From positions 1,426,001 to 1,490,000 of the forward strand of contig NZ_JAYKZX010000003.1 of the NCBI RefSeq assembly GCF_035989265.1: a stretch of DNA of 64,000 nt, given 5' to 3'. The translations under genes and the position numbers were made by a program. The notes beneath the pieces were generated by a model. The model was not told the DNA's origin, did not search any database, and worked only from the letters and a program-made list of their open reading frames with translations. Source of the stretch: Sphingobium sp. HWE2-09 (GTDB taxonomy: Bacteria > Pseudomonadota > Alphaproteobacteria > Sphingomonadales > Sphingomonadaceae). Position 1 is the stretch's first letter. Every line of letters starts with the position of its first letter. Positions 28,501 through 37,083 of the stretch are shown here, piece after piece.

Positions 28501-28748
28501 GGGTCCGGCTGGAACTGGAAGGCGGCCGTCGTCAGATCGTGGGCGGGTCGCTGGGCGATACCACGGCCTATTTCAAGGATGGCGAACGCTTCACCCTGGT
28601 CGCGGAAGACCGGACCAATGGCTGGACCGGGCGCGCGCGGCTCTATGGCGGCACCGACACGTTCCGCGTCGGCGGCGAGTTCGGCGCAGAGGAGCAACAA
28701 AATCACGTCGCCATCTCATTTAGGGCGACGGTTAACTTCGTGCTGTGA
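25542..28748 (+). CDS. Autotransporter outer-membrane protein
   Basis: This is a type Va autotransporter of 1068 residues. It has a signal peptide (MRHLLACTAIAPVLAALTVA) and a long low-complexity beta-helical passenger (about 30-770) built from repeats such as GTITNSGTIT, LGAGNDSVSLSGASSLTGDI and LGSGNDALAVSAG. A C-terminal barrel of about 280 residues follows (FWLQQVAFGSAKSVGSTASY onwards). The passenger is rich in Gly, Ser, Thr and Asp and has one Asp-rich stretch (SSDTDTDVDDDGLADS) that could bind calcium. No protease or esterase triad is visible, so an adhesin-like role is most likely. The chain ends in NFVL, not in an aromatic residue. AGAGGGAGAC precedes the ATG. It lies 98 bases after the receptor gene. 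Confidence 0.9.
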   Translation: MRHLLACTAIAPVLAALTVANAAAETSIATATTAPVRTATVANGAADDISITSAGSITLTSGTGVTVDSNNKVTNAGTITINNADNVNGILIAPGTSGAITNSGTITLTEDYTATDTDSDGDIDGPFAKGTNKNGIWVQSGAGHSGAIDHSGTITIEGNNSAGIRLDGALTGNLSTSGTISVVGDNSYGVVANDVTGNVTLRASTSVTGANSIGAALLGDIDGALKIQGTIASTGYRSTTRPSDVTKLDADDLLQGGSAVVIAGNVTGGVIFDVPPTSSDTDTDVDDDGLADSSEGSAAVVTYGKAAAVQVGAADADTVIGAVAAGNTGYGLIVKGSIAGYGIYDGVDANGLVIGGLGGGVSIAKGVQIGGTVAAVSYDSNATALRLGSGARADTIDVSGTVSASGSSKDGTIARGLMIDAGATVSSIKISGSVGATAGGDKGAATAILDSSGTVSSLSNSGRISATGGKSGSNVAIDLTANSSGVTLSQALASATASAPSIVGDIRLGSGNDALAVSAGTITGNLSLGAGNDSVSLSGASSLTGDIAFGAGASSLNLADTAKVTGAVDFGGGAGTLTLGGTSSLTGAISNGSGMAVVLNGGTLNATNTNSVALASLSASGTSTLGVTINADTGAHTVYDVAGAASFASGSQVKVNLTQVGGSAGDYVIVRAGSLSGSPSLGATTLLPYIFKGSVAGDSATGNVTLSIAAKSVAELGLSGSTASAYSAIFNALDNDADVAGAYLAIGDGATLTKSLRQMLPDHAGGTFEAVTSGSRATARILSDPNGIYRTADGRLGFWLQQVAFGSAKSVGSTASYDITGWGAGGGLEYLSDLGAFGGSFAYIHGSDSSGSANNAVDSDQFELAAHWRGQWGALQSFARLSAAHIKFDGTRHFESRDVVRTADGNWTGKLYSATAGASYQLQMGRFGLRPAVGIDYYRLKEDGYSESGGGDAFNLTVLGRTSDELTANGTVTAGYDFGSLNKEDGWVRLELEGGRRQIVGGSLGDTTAYFKDGERFTLVAEDRTNGWTGRARLYGGTDTFRVGGEFGAEEQQNHVAISFRATVNFVL

Positions 28749-28848
28749 CGTCTTGATCGTGAAAGGACGGGCCACACCCCACAGACCCTCCCGGTCCGTC
28801 CCTTCGCTCCGGCATATATCCCTCCCCAAGGGCGCCGGACATAAAAGA

Positions 28849-28879
28849 GGGGCGTCGCTGGTCCCCCCGGCGGCGCCCC
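28849..28879 (+). terminator. Terminator after the autotransporter gene
   Basis: GGGGCGTCGCTGG (28849-28861) pairs with CCGGCGGCGCCCC (28867-28879), 13 bp including two G-T pairs, followed by TTATTTAT. Confidence 0.7.
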
Positions 28880-29013
28880 TTATTTATGCGATGGCGGCTT
28901 TACGTCGGCCCCGGCGTTCGCATCTTTGATCACGTTGATAACTGGCCGCACCTTGTGCCCCGGCGCAGGCCGGGGAACGGCGAGCCATCAGCCATCATAT
29001 TATGACTAACGAG

Positions 29014-29043
29014 AAAGGGAGCGCCCTTGCGGCCGCTCCCTTT
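29014..29043. terminator. Bidirectional terminator, gatB side
   Basis: AAAGGGAGCG (29014-29023) pairs with CGCTCCCTTT (29034-29043). T runs follow on the plus strand and A/T on the other side. It lies 25 bases after the gatB stop on the minus strand. Confidence 0.85.
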
Positions 29044-29068
29044 TCATATGCATCGATGGCGCGGCGGC

Positions 29069-30568
29069 TTAACCCGCCAGCGCCTTCTTCACCAGTTCGT
29101 TGACGACCTGCGGGTTGGCCTTGCCCTGCATCGCCTTCATCGTCTGACCGACGAAGAAACCGAACAAGGCTTCCTTGCCGCTGCGATATTGTTCGACTTT
29201 GTCGCCATTGTCGGCCAGCACCTTGGCTACCGCCGCTTCGATAGCGCCGGTATCTGAAGTCTGCTTCAGCCCCTTTTCCTCGACGATCTTGCCGGGCTTG
29301 TCGCCGGTTTCCAGCATGATTTCGAACACCTGCTTGGCGATCGTGCCGCTGATCGTGCCGTCGGCGACCAGCGCCAGCAATTCGGCGCCTTCCTCTGGGC
29401 TTACCGGACTGTCTTCCAGGCTTTTGCCGATGCGGTTGAGCGCGCCGTAAAGTTCGGACAGCAGCCAGTTGGCCGATGCCTTGGCAACGTCGCCCTCGCT
29501 CTTGTTCTGGATGCGGGCGGCCTGCGCCACCAGCGTTTCGAACCAGCGCGCGGTGTCGGCGTCGGCGGTCAGGGTCGCGGCATTATAGGCGGACAGGCCC
29601 AGTGCCTGCTCGTAGCGCTTGCGCTTGACGTCGGGCAATTCGGGCAGCGAGGCGCGGCATTCCTCCAGGAACGCGTCGTCCAGTTCCAGCGGCAACAGGT
29701 CGGGATCGGGGAAGTAGCGATAGTCGTGCGCATCTTCCTTCGACCGCATCGAGCGCGTTTCGTTGCGGTCCGGATCGTAGAGCCGCGTTTCCTGCACGAT
29801 CTTGCCGCCCGCTTCCAGCACATCGACCTGCCGGTTCGCCTCATGCTCGACCACGGCCATGACGAAGCGGACCGAATTGACGTTCTTCGTTTCGGTGCGG
29901 GTGCCAAATTCCTCGCCGGGCTTGCGGACCGACACGTTTACGTCGGCGCGCATCGACCCCTGGTCCATATTGCCGTCGCACGAGCCGACATAGCGCAGAA
30001 TTGTGCGCAACTTCGCCAGATAGGCACCAGCTTCGGCAGGCGATCGCATGTCCGGCTTCGACACGATTTCCATCAGCGCGACGCCCGACCGGTTGAGATC
30101 AACATAGGAGCTGGTGGGATGCTGGTCGTGCATCAGCTTGCCCGCGTCCTGTTCGACATGGATGCGCTCGACCCCGATCACCTTGGTGCTGGTGTCGGGG
30201 TTCTTTTCGTCCAGCACGATCTCGATCTGACCTTCGCCTACGATCGGGTGATAGAGCTGGCTGATCTGATAGCCCTGCGGCAGATCGGCGTAGAAATAAT
30301 TCTTGCGGTCGAAGCGCGACCATTTGTTGATCTGCGCATCGATCGCCATGCCGGTGCGCACCGCCTGACGGATGCATTCCTGATTGGGGACGGGCAGCAT
30401 GCCGGGCATGGCCGCGTCGACCAGGCTGACCTGCGTGTTCGGCTCCGCGCCAAAGGCGGTGGCGGCGCCCGAGAAGAGCTTGGCGTTCGACGTCACCTGG
30501 GCATGGACTTCCAGGCCGACCACGACCTCCCACTCGCCGGTTGCGCCCTGGATGCGATAGCTGCTCAT
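29069..30568 (-). CDS. gatB: Asp-tRNA(Asn)/Glu-tRNA(Gln) amidotransferase subunit B
   Basis: GatB is the kinase and tRNA-binding subunit of GatCAB, which converts misacylated Glu-tRNA(Gln) and Asp-tRNA(Asn) to the correct amides. The 499-residue protein has the signature [20 protein letters not shown] near residue 15, [20 protein letters not shown], and [20 protein letters not shown] in the central part. The C-terminal YqeY-like tail domain runs from about 350 to 499 ([20 protein letters not shown]). The start overlaps the stop of the membrane-protein gene by four bases (ATGA). Confidence 0.98.
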   Translation of the reverse strand: MSSYRIQGATGEWEVVVGLEVHAQVTSNAKLFSGAATAFGAEPNTQVSLVDAAMPGMLPVPNQECIRQAVRTGMAIDAQINKWSRFDRKNYFYADLPQGYQISQLYHPIVGEGQIEIVLDEKNPDTSTKVIGVERIHVEQDAGKLMHDQHPTSSYVDLNRSGVALMEIVSKPDMRSPAEAGAYLAKLRTILRYVGSCDGNMDQGSMRADVNVSVRKPGEEFGTRTETKNVNSVRFVMAVVEHEANRQVDVLEAGGKIVQETRLYDPDRNETRSMRSKEDAHDYRYFPDPDLLPLELDDAFLEECRASLPELPDVKRKRYEQALGLSAYNAATLTADADTARWFETLVAQAARIQNKSEGDVAKASANWLLSELYGALNRIGKSLEDSPVSPEEGAELLALVADGTISGTIAKQVFEIMLETGDKPGKIVEEKGLKQTSDTGAIEAAVAKVLADNGDKVEQYRSGKEALFGFFVGQTMKAMQGKANPQVVNELVKKALAG

Positions 30569-30984
30569 TTTTTCAAGTTCCGATGATGAATATAGTTGAT
30601 CGTGGTCAGGACGGCGTTGCTGCCGAGCAGGCCGAACACCCAGCAGGCGGTCAGGACGCGCAGGACGACGACCTCAAACCCCAGTTGCGCCCCGACATGG
30701 TGGGCGAACAGCGCCGCCAGCAAAGCCCCGGCCAGAAACAGGCCGCCCATCCAGAATTCGCCGCGCAGGATGACGGCATTGCCGACGCACAGTCCCAGGA
30801 TGAACAGCGCGATCAGGACGAAGAATTTGGCAAGCAGCACATGGTCGAACCGCACATTATCGATGTCAGCCAGCGAATTGCCGACATAGGCGCTGAGGAT
30901 CGCGCCGAAGGCGACGTTCAGCGCATTCTGCGCCTCTCGCAGCACTTCGACATTGCGTTCCCGAAAACCGCCCGGTCTGAACAT
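30565..30984 (-). CDS. Membrane protein between gatA and gatB, unknown function
   Basis: This 139-residue protein has three clear hydrophobic helices: about residues 53-73 ([20 protein letters not shown]), 77-97 ([20 protein letters not shown]) and 103-123 ([20 protein letters not shown]). A weaker fourth lies near residue 20-37. The N-terminus ([20 protein letters not shown]) is basic and cytoplasmic-looking. I do not recognise the family. It lies 33 bases after gatA and overlaps gatB by 4 bases, so it is translated together with the amidotransferase genes, though no link to tRNA amidation is evident. Confidence 0.7.
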   Translation of the reverse strand: MFRPGGFRERNVEVLREAQNALNVAFGAILSAYVGNSLADIDNVRFDHVLLAKFFVLIALFILGLCVGNAVILRGEFWMGGLFLAGALLAALFAHHVGAQLGFEVVVLRVLTACWVFGLLGSNAVLTTINYIHHRNLKK

Positions 30985-31017
30985 GCGTTCTCCGTCTCTG
31001 GGCCTTGCCTCTCTAAC

Positions 31018-32502
31018 TTACCACCACTTGCCCGGCCGTGCGACGAAGCCCGCCCGTTCTTCGATCGCCAGACCCGCGTTCAGCACGGTCTGTTCGTCCA
31101 GCGCCTTGCCGATGATCTGGAGGCCCAGCGGCAGACCCGCCGAATCCAGTCCGCCCGGCACGGCCATGGCGGGCAACCCGGCCAGCGAGGCGGGCACGGT
31201 GAAGACGTCGTTCAGATACATGGCGAGCGGATCGGCCTGCTTTTCGCCTAACGCGAACGATGCGCTCGGCGCGGTCGGGGTCAGCAGCAGGTCGCATGTC
31301 TCGAACGCCTGTTCGAAGTCGCGTGCAATCAGCGCCCGGACCTTCTGCGCCTGGGTATAATAGGCGTCATAAAAGCCCGCCGACAGCACATAGGTGCCGA
31401 TCATGATGCGGCGCTTGACCTCCGGACCGAAACCGGCGGCGCGGGTCGCGGCATACATGTACTGCAAGCCTGCGCCGTCGGGCAGGTCGCGCTGGCCGTA
31501 GCGCACGCCGTCATAGCGGGCGAGGTTGGACGAGGCTTCGGCAGGCGCGATGATATAATAGGTCGGCAGCGCATATTTCGTGTGCGGCAGCGATACTTCG
31601 ACCACGTCGGCCCCGGCATCCTTGAGCCAGGCGATGCCGCGATCCCACAGGGCGGAGATTTCCGGGTTCAGGCCGTCAGGGCGATATTCCGTGGGAATGC
31701 CGACCGTCTTGCCCTTAAGGTCGCTCGACAGATTGGCTTCCCACTGGGGCACGGCCAGATCGAGGCTTGTCGAATCCTTGGGATCGAAGCCCGACATGAC
31801 TTCCAGCAGGATCGCATTGTCACGCACCGTCCGCGCCATCGGCCCGGCCTGATCGAGCGAGGAGGCGAAGGCCACGATGCCCCAGCGCGAGCAGCGGCCA
31901 TAGGTCGGCTTGATGCCGCTGATGCCGGTGAAGGCGGCGGGCTGGCGGATCGAGCCGCCGGTGTCGGTGCCGGTCGCAGCCGGGCAAAGCCGCGCCGCGA
32001 TGGCGGAGGACGAACCGCCCGACGAGCCGCCCGGGGCCAGCGCGGCATTGCCGCCGTCATTGCGCCGCCAGGGCGAGATTACATTGCCATAATAGCTCGT
32101 TTCGTTGGACGATCCCATGGCGAACTGGTCAAGGTTGAGCTTGCCCAGCATCCCCGCGCCTGCCGCCCACAGCTTGCCCGACACGGTCAATTCATAGGTC
32201 GGTACGAAGCCTTCGAGCATATGGCTCGCGGCGGTGGTCTGCGTGCCCTCGGTGCAGAACAAGTCCTTCATGCCGATCGGCACGCCAGCCAGCGCACCTG
32301 TCGTTTCGCCGGCCGCTTTCGCCTTGTCGGCGGCGTCGGCGGCTTCCAGCGCCTTGTCCGGCGTTTCCACGATGAAGGCGTTCAGCGCACTGGCGGCGGC
32401 GACATTGGCGTTGAACGCGCTCGCCACTTCGCGTGCGGAAAAATCGCCCGCGCGGAAACCGTCGCGAATGTCGGCTACGGTAAGATCAGTCAGATCAGTC
32501 AA
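31018..32502 (-). CDS. gatA: Asp-tRNA(Asn)/Glu-tRNA(Gln) amidotransferase subunit A
   Basis: GatA is the amidase subunit that releases ammonia from glutamine for GatCAB. It has the amidase-signature Ser-cis-Ser-Lys fold: the Lys in [13 protein letters not shown], the Ser pair in [16 protein letters not shown], and [19 protein letters not shown]. The family N-terminus [18 protein letters not shown] starts at TTG32502, giving 494 residues. The frame is open to 32574, but that part translates repeat DNA and is unlikely to be made. GGGAAAAAG before the TTG is a usable ribosome site and comes partly from the repeat. Order on the minus strand: gatC, gatA, membrane protein, gatB. Confidence 0.95.
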   Translation of the reverse strand: MTDLTDLTVADIRDGFRAGDFSAREVASAFNANVAAASALNAFIVETPDKALEAADAADKAKAAGETTGALAGVPIGMKDLFCTEGTQTTAASHMLEGFVPTYELTVSGKLWAAGAGMLGKLNLDQFAMGSSNETSYYGNVISPWRRNDGGNAALAPGGSSGGSSSAIAARLCPAATGTDTGGSIRQPAAFTGISGIKPTYGRCSRWGIVAFASSLDQAGPMARTVRDNAILLEVMSGFDPKDSTSLDLAVPQWEANLSSDLKGKTVGIPTEYRPDGLNPEISALWDRGIAWLKDAGADVVEVSLPHTKYALPTYYIIAPAEASSNLARYDGVRYGQRDLPDGAGLQYMYAATRAAGFGPEVKRRIMIGTYVLSAGFYDAYYTQAQKVRALIARDFEQAFETCDLLLTPTAPSASFALGEKQADPLAMYLNDVFTVPASLAGLPAMAVPGGLDSAGLPLGLQIIGKALDEQTVLNAGLAIEERAGFVARPGKWW

Positions 32503-32511
32503 AATCTTTTT

Positions 32512-32589
32512 CCCGTTCGGGCCGAGCCTGTCGAAGCCCTGCCCTTCTTGAAAAGAAAAACGGCCCTTCGACAAGCTCAGGGCGAACGG
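32512..32589. repeat. Imperfect inverted repeat, family A, between gatC and gatA
   Basis: Left arm CCCGTTCGGGCCGAGCCTGT (from 32512) and right arm ACAAGCTCAGGGCGAACGG (to 32589) are imperfect reverse complements. The right arm differs from the 3676-3702 arm only around its middle. The element separates gatC from gatA and ends 10 bases upstream of the gatA TTG. Confidence 0.8.
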
Positions 32590-32606
32590 TGCTTGAGGGC
32601 GGCGCC

Positions 32607-32894
32607 CTATTCAATGACTTTGGGCACCGCGAAGAAGCCATGTTCGGCTTGCGGCGCGTTGGCCAGCACCTTGGCCCGGACATTGCCGTCGGTGACGACG
32701 TCCTGGCGCAGGCGTTGATGGTTGGGGATGACGGCCGTCATCGGCTCCACGCCGGTCACGTCCACCTCGCCCAATTGCTCCACCCAGCCAAGGATGTTGT
32801 TGAGTTCGGGCACCATCGCTTCCGCTTCGGCGTCGGTCACCGAAATGCGCGAGAGGCTGGCGATCTTTTTTACGGTCTGAAGGTCTATCGACAT
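32607..32894 (-). CDS. gatC: Asp-tRNA(Asn)/Glu-tRNA(Gln) amidotransferase subunit C
   Basis: GatC is the small subunit that holds GatA and GatB together. The 95-residue protein matches the family along its length: [20 protein letters not shown], then [40 protein letters not shown] and the C-terminal [10 protein letters not shown]. It is the first gene of the gat operon and is divergent from the DUF3089 gene, with 126 bases between the two starts. Confidence 0.96.
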   Translation of the reverse strand: MSIDLQTVKKIASLSRISVTDAEAEAMVPELNNILGWVEQLGEVDVTGVEPMTAVIPNHQRLRQDVVTDGNVRAKVLANAPQAEHGFFAVPKVIE

Positions 32895-33020
32895 GGGCCG
32901 CCGCTACCACCCGCGCTCGCTGGCTTCAACCCGTTTCGCGCCTCTTGCGCCCACTCTCCCCTTGCGCCAGACAGACGGCAGCAATTGGGGGCGGCGCGCC
33001 CCTTCTTTCGGAGAGCATGG

Positions 33021-34139
33021 GTGGCCCGCAAATTTCTCTATGTCATCGCGACATTGATCGTGCTGGTGATCGCGGCGCTGCTTGTCTATCGCATCTGGGG
33101 GATGCAGCTGATCCGCATGGTGATGGTGCCGCGCCAGCCCTTTACCCAATTGCCGCCCCTGCCCGCCAATGCCTATGACAGCGCGGCCATGTGGCTGGCG
33201 CGGCCGGACATTGTGAAGGACAATGCCGCGCTCTGGACGCCTGCGGGCGTGACCACGCCCAGGACCGGGCAGAAGGCCGCGATCTTCTTCATCCATCCCA
33301 CCAGCTACATCACCACCTTCGGCAGCGCCCAGTGGAACGCGCCGATCGGCGACAAGGATGCGGACGCCACCGCGCGGCGCTTCGTCATGAGCCAAGCCAG
33401 CGCGTTCAACGCTGCGGGCGCGGTGTGGGCGCCGCGCTATCGCCAGGCCAATTATGGCGCATTTCTGACCGACCAGCCTGCAGGCGACCAGGCGTTGGCG
33501 ATAGCCTATCGCGACGTGGCGCAGGCCTTTGCGGCGTTCCTGAAGGCCAATCCCACCGGCCCGCTGATCCTGGCGGGACATAGCCAGGGGTCGCGCCACC
33601 TGCTGCAATTGTTGCGGGAGCAGGTGGCGGGCAAGCCGGTGGCCGACCGCGTGGTCGCCGCCTATGTCGTGGGCTGGCCGGTGTCGGTGGAAGCGGACCT
33701 GCCTGCGCTTGGCTTGCCCGCCTGCGCGCGGCAGGACCAGTCGCACTGCATCGTCAGTTGGCAAAGCTATGCCGAACCGGCCGATCCGTCCGCCGTGGTC
33801 CAGAGTTTCGAACGCAACACCGGCTATACCGGCAAGCCACGCAAGGGCACGCATATGCTGTGCACTAATCCCATCACCGGCGCGTTCAACGGCGCGGCCC
33901 CGGCCAGTGCGAACAAAGGTACGCTGGATTCCCGTGTGCAGGGCCAGCCGCCCAAGCTGCTGACTGGCATCGTGCCTGCCCGCTGCGATACCAGCGGCGT
34001 GCTGATGATCGGGGAGCCGGTGGACATGGGTCCGTTCACGCTGCCGGGCAACAACTACCATGTCTATGACTATAGCCTGTTCTGGGGCAATGTTCGGGAG
34101 GATGCGCAGAAACGGCTGGCGGCCTTCACCAGCAAGTGA
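33021..34139 (+). CDS. DUF3089 family alpha/beta hydrolase-like protein
   Basis: This 372-residue protein has one N-terminal membrane anchor ([20 protein letters not shown]) followed by a periplasmic alpha/beta-hydrolase-like domain. The nucleophile elbow is GHSQG in [29 protein letters not shown] and [11 protein letters not shown] precede it, and a candidate late histidine is in [22 protein letters not shown]3089 is a recognised family without an assigned substrate. GTG33021 was chosen because GGAGAG lies just upstream and the frame before it is antisense to gatC. Confidence 0.8.
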   Translation: MARKFLYVIATLIVLVIAALLVYRIWGMQLIRMVMVPRQPFTQLPPLPANAYDSAAMWLARPDIVKDNAALWTPAGVTTPRTGQKAAIFFIHPTSYITTFGSAQWNAPIGDKDADATARRFVMSQASAFNAAGAVWAPRYRQANYGAFLTDQPAGDQALAIAYRDVAQAFAAFLKANPTGPLILAGHSQGSRHLLQLLREQVAGKPVADRVVAAYVVGWPVSVEADLPALGLPACARQDQSHCIVSWQSYAEPADPSAVVQSFERNTGYTGKPRKGTHMLCTNPITGAFNGAAPASANKGTLDSRVQGQPPKLLTGIVPARCDTSGVLMIGEPVDMGPFTLPGNNYHVYDYSLFWGNVREDAQKRLAAFTSK

Positions 34140-34170
34140 CTTACGTCCAAAGACGTGGCAGGGCGGCGCC

Positions 34171-34644
34171 ATGACATTGGTAACAACGGATCGCGTCGCA
34201 TTCCGCACGGCGCTGCCCCAGGGCGGGCGGCTGATCGGCATGGATGTCGGCACCAAGACGATCGGCCTGGCGCTGTGCGACGCCGAATGGTCGATCGCCA
34301 GCCCGGCCTATACGGTCACGCGCGGGAAGTTCAGCAAGGACAAGATCGGCCTGGCCGCCTTCATCACGCAGCAGAATGTGAAGGGCATCGTCATCGGCCT
34401 GCCGCTCAACCTGGATGGCACCAATTCGCCGCGCAGCCAGTCCAGCCGCGCCTTTGCCCATAATGTCGCGGACCTGGGGTGCCCGGTGCTGCTGTGGGAC
34501 GAACGCTGGTCGACGCAGGCGGTGACCCGTACCCTGCTGGAAGCCGACGCCAGCCGCGCCCGGCGCGACGAACTGGTGGACAAGCTGGCGGCCAGCTACA
34601 TATTGCAAGGGGCGATCGACGGGTTGGTCGCGGGGATGGAGTGA
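34171..34644 (+). CDS. ruvX: Holliday-junction resolvase-like / pre-16S rRNA nuclease YqgF
   Basis: RuvX (YqgF) belongs to the RNase H-fold resolvase family. In E. coli it trims the 5' end of 16S rRNA precursors; a Holliday junction role was proposed earlier. The 157-residue protein has the first acidic motif [15 protein letters not shown], the glutamine and glycine-rich [17 protein letters not shown], and the last two acidic positions in [20 protein letters not shown] and [23 protein letters not shown]34171 gives the usual N-terminus; the longer frame overlaps the upstream gene. Confidence 0.95.
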   Translation: MTLVTTDRVAFRTALPQGGRLIGMDVGTKTIGLALCDAEWSIASPAYTVTRGKFSKDKIGLAAFITQQNVKGIVIGLPLNLDGTNSPRSQSSRAFAHNVADLGCPVLLWDERWSTQAVTRTLLEADASRARRDELVDKLAASYILQGAIDGLVAGME

Positions 34645-34686
34645 CCGCCCTGCGCCATCGCCCGGTATAATCACGAGACTGAACCC

Positions 34687-35091
34687 ATGTATCCTCGACA
34701 TCTTCTCTACGCCGCTGTCCTCACTACGGGCGCGTTCCTGCCGGTTGCGGCGCAAGCGGGCTTCTACAGTGGCGATGATCTTTACGCGGTCTGCACGACC
34801 GACAAGGACGGCAAGGATTATTTCGAGAAAAGCTATGAATGCGTCGGCTATATCAGCGGCGCGGTGGATGCGTTCAATACGACGCGGGAAGCCAACAATC
34901 TCAAAAGCTGTATTCCGAGCGGCGTGACGATCAGCCAGTTGCGCACCGCCACGGTGAATTATCTTGGCAAGAATCCGATCGATCGGCAGCAGTCCGCGTC
35001 GTCGCAGGTGTTCGCCGCGATGCGCAAAGCATGGCCGTGCCCGACCGCCAAGAAAGCGCCCGCGAAGAAGGCCGCCCGCAAGAAGCGCTGA
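34687..35091 (+). CDS. Secreted Rap1a/Tai-like protein
   Basis: This 134-residue protein has a signal peptide (MYPRHLLYAAVLTTGAFLPV, AAQA) and a compact domain with the pattern seen in Rap1a/Tai proteins: GDDLYAVCTTD, then YECVGYISGAVDAFN and CIPSGVTISQLRTATVNYL, with several cysteines likely in disulfides. Rap1a and Tai were described as immunity proteins for type VI effectors that attack peptidoglycan or membranes, but many chromosomal members have no effector nearby, as here. The C-terminus is a Lys/Ala-rich tail (KKAPAKKAARKKR). It is convergent with the L,D-transpeptidase gene, 3 bases away. Confidence 0.65.
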   Translation: MYPRHLLYAAVLTTGAFLPVAAQAGFYSGDDLYAVCTTDKDGKDYFEKSYECVGYISGAVDAFNTTREANNLKSCIPSGVTISQLRTATVNYLGKNPIDRQQSASSQVFAAMRKAWPCPTAKKAPAKKAARKKR

Positions 35092-35094
35092 CCC

Positions 35095-36699
35095 TTATTC
35101 CCCGTCCCGCCCATAGACGTCGGGCAAGAACTGCACACCCTGCGCGGTCGGGACGGCGGTGAGGTAGGTCAGGAAGACCGGCACCGGCTGGGGCAGTGGT
35201 GCATGCTGTTCGGGCGCGTCGCCGTCTGCACTGGGCGTCTTGCCGAAGAACCAGCGGCCTAGTCGCTGCGCATCCTCCAACCGCACGCAGCCATTGCTGA
35301 AATGGCGGTCGGGCTTGGCGAACAGGTCGCGCTGCGGCGTGTCGTGCAGGTAGATGCCAAGGTCATTAGGGAACATGAACTTGATCCGGCCCATGGCGTT
35401 GGTGCCGCCGGGCAATTGCCGCACGCGCACCTCCGTCCGGCCCGCCGCCACCGCGTTCCAGTCGATCGCGCTTTGCGCCAGTGGCGCGGGATTGGCGCTC
35501 CAGTCGGACAGCGCTTCATAGCGCAGGCTCTTGAGCGTCGCACCGCCCAGAATCTTGGGCGCGACCCGGGTTTCGACCAAGTCGGACGGGATATTCCAAT
35601 AGGGGTTGAGCGTCGCATAGCGGATCATGCCCGCCATCAGCGGCGTCTGCGTTTCCTTGGTCCCGGCCACGACCTTCATCGTGCCGTCCAGCGCGCCCTT
35701 GCTGTAATACCAGAGCCGCGCCGACGCCGCGTCCACCACCACATGCCGGGTCCAAGGACCGGGGAGCAGGCGCGCGCGTTCCAGATTGAGCGCCAACAGG
35801 CGATCGTAGCGGCCCGGACCGTCGTTCAGGGCCGCGACCGTCATCGTGCCTGCAACGCCATCGGGTTTGAGGCCATGGTCGGTCTGGAACGCCTTCACCC
35901 TGGCGACAAGCGGCTTGTCATAGGCGACGCCATCCGCCAGGCCGAGCCGGTGGCGCAGCAGTGCGATTTCGGGCGCCTTACCGCCGGGGCGCAGTTTCAC
36001 GTCTTCGGGGATCTGCACGGCAGGCAAGCCGCCCCACTGGTCGAGATAGCGTGCTCGTGCATTGCGCAATTGCATGTAGAGCGGACTCATCCACCCGGCG
36101 GTCTGGATATAGTCGGTGAGCGACGGGGCGAGCGCGGCGGCGCGTATGATGTCGGCGGGTCCGGGCGGCTTGGGTTCCGCCTCCTGATCGATATAGCGCA
36201 TCTTCACGCCCTTGGCCGGGCGGCGCATGTCGATGACCAGATCGGCAAAGGCGCGCGATAGGGCCAGGTCGGCGCGGGCCAGCGCCTTGGGACTGCGCTC
36301 GCTGTCCGCGGTTTCGATCAGGCGTTTCAGGTCGCGTGCGCCATAGTTGCGGGGATTGAGGCCGTCGGCGTCGCTCTGGTCGATCAGCGCCAGCAGCGCG
36401 TCGGCCTGTGAGTTGACGCGGTCCTTGTCTACCCAGAGCGGCCAATAGCCGCGCGGGGCATAGAAATCCTTATATTTCCCGCTGACGCCCGCGCGGATTT
36501 CGGCCGCAACGCTGGATTGCGCGGCCTTGTCGGCCGCACCGACCTGCGCCAACGCGCCGTGCGGGATAGCTGTGACGGCCAATAGTCCGGCGATCAGCGA
36601 AAGCGAGGGGGCGCGGCAGATGCGCCGCGCCCGCAGGAAGGGGTGGATCAGCCGCGTTCTCCCCGGCGCGAAGGCGGCGGGGGCGGCGGCGGCGGGCAC
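35095..36699 (-). CDS. L,D-transpeptidase (YcbB/LdtD type)
   Basis: This is a periplasmic enzyme that forms 3-3 crosslinks in peptidoglycan. After a signal segment (RRICRAPSLSLIAGLLAVTA) come a scaffold domain, a peptidoglycan-binding domain (VARVKAFQTDHGLKPDGVAG) and the YkuD catalytic domain with HDTPQRDLF and HFSNGCVRLEDA, where the Cys (about residue 471) is the nucleophile. No ATG lies near the signal segment. GTG36699 is the most plausible start (534 residues), making the gene overlap the lipoprotein gene by 52 bases; TTG or CTG codons closer to the signal segment are possible. Confidence 0.85.
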   Translation of the reverse strand: MPAAAAPAAFAPGRTRLIHPFLRARRICRAPSLSLIAGLLAVTAIPHGALAQVGAADKAAQSSVAAEIRAGVSGKYKDFYAPRGYWPLWVDKDRVNSQADALLALIDQSDADGLNPRNYGARDLKRLIETADSERSPKALARADLALSRAFADLVIDMRRPAKGVKMRYIDQEAEPKPPGPADIIRAAALAPSLTDYIQTAGWMSPLYMQLRNARARYLDQWGGLPAVQIPEDVKLRPGGKAPEIALLRHRLGLADGVAYDKPLVARVKAFQTDHGLKPDGVAGTMTVAALNDGPGRYDRLLALNLERARLLPGPWTRHVVVDAASARLWYYSKGALDGTMKVVAGTKETQTPLMAGMIRYATLNPYWNIPSDLVETRVAPKILGGATLKSLRYEALSDWSANPAPLAQSAIDWNAVAAGRTEVRVRQLPGGTNAMGRIKFMFPNDLGIYLHDTPQRDLFAKPDRHFSNGCVRLEDAQRLGRWFFGKTPSADGDAPEQHAPLPQPVPVFLTYLTAVPTAQGVQFLPDVYGRDGE

Positions 36700-36902
36700 G
36701 GCGGACCCTGGACCGCGTGATAGATGCCGTCGGCCGTGTAATAGCCATCGACATAACCATCGCCGTCGCGGTCCGCAGCGACGGTTCCGGCAATGGCACC
36801 GGGGCCGATCGGCGGCGCGGCGGTCACCGGGGCGTCGTTCTTCGCGCAAGCACTCAGGGCCAGAAGCCCGCCAGCGGCTAAGGCCAAATGTCTATATTGC
36901 AT
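36648..36902 (-). CDS. Small lipoprotein with Asp-rich loop and polyproline tail
   Basis: This 84-residue predicted lipoprotein has the signal peptide MQYRHLALAAGGLLALSAC, with a lipobox LSAC. A Gly/Ala/Pro linker follows, then DRDGDGYVDGYYTADGIYHA, whose DRDGDGYVD part resembles an EF-hand calcium loop. The protein ends in QGPPCPPPPPPPPSRRGERG. CAGGGAG lies ahead of ATG36902. Sphingomonad genomes have many such short lipoproteins; the function is unknown. Its 3' end overlaps the presumed start of the L,D-transpeptidase gene, so the two are likely coupled. Confidence 0.7.
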   Translation of the reverse strand: MQYRHLALAAGGLLALSACAKNDAPVTAAPPIGPGAIAGTVAADRDGDGYVDGYYTADGIYHAVQGPPCPPPPPPPPSRRGERG

Positions 36903-37083
36903 ATGCACTCCCTGTACGCCGCATGGCAAAGCCGTGGGCGCCGTTCAACCTCTCGCCGCAATCGATGCGGCTCGACGCTAACGTGCGAGGGCGGGATAAA
37001 ATCCATTACTTGATCGAAATGACGGTGAAGCGTGGCTTGGTAGCGTCCACCTGAAAAGGCGTGCGCTTCGCTCGTCAAGAGCA

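Larger units (their letters stand above)
28749..29068. other. Intergenic region with two terminators, no gene
   Basis: This 320-base stretch between the convergent autotransporter and gatB genes has no convincing ORF or RNA gene. It holds the terminators at 28849-28879 and 29014-29043. Around 28958-28980 is a single arm of the CCCCGGCGCAGGCCGGGG repeat, related to the hairpin at 45695-45762. Confidence 0.7.

Noticed and set aside
34060..34170. Longer N-terminus for ruvX
   Set aside because: It overlaps the end of the DUF3089 gene and has no homology; ATG34171 gives the normal protein.
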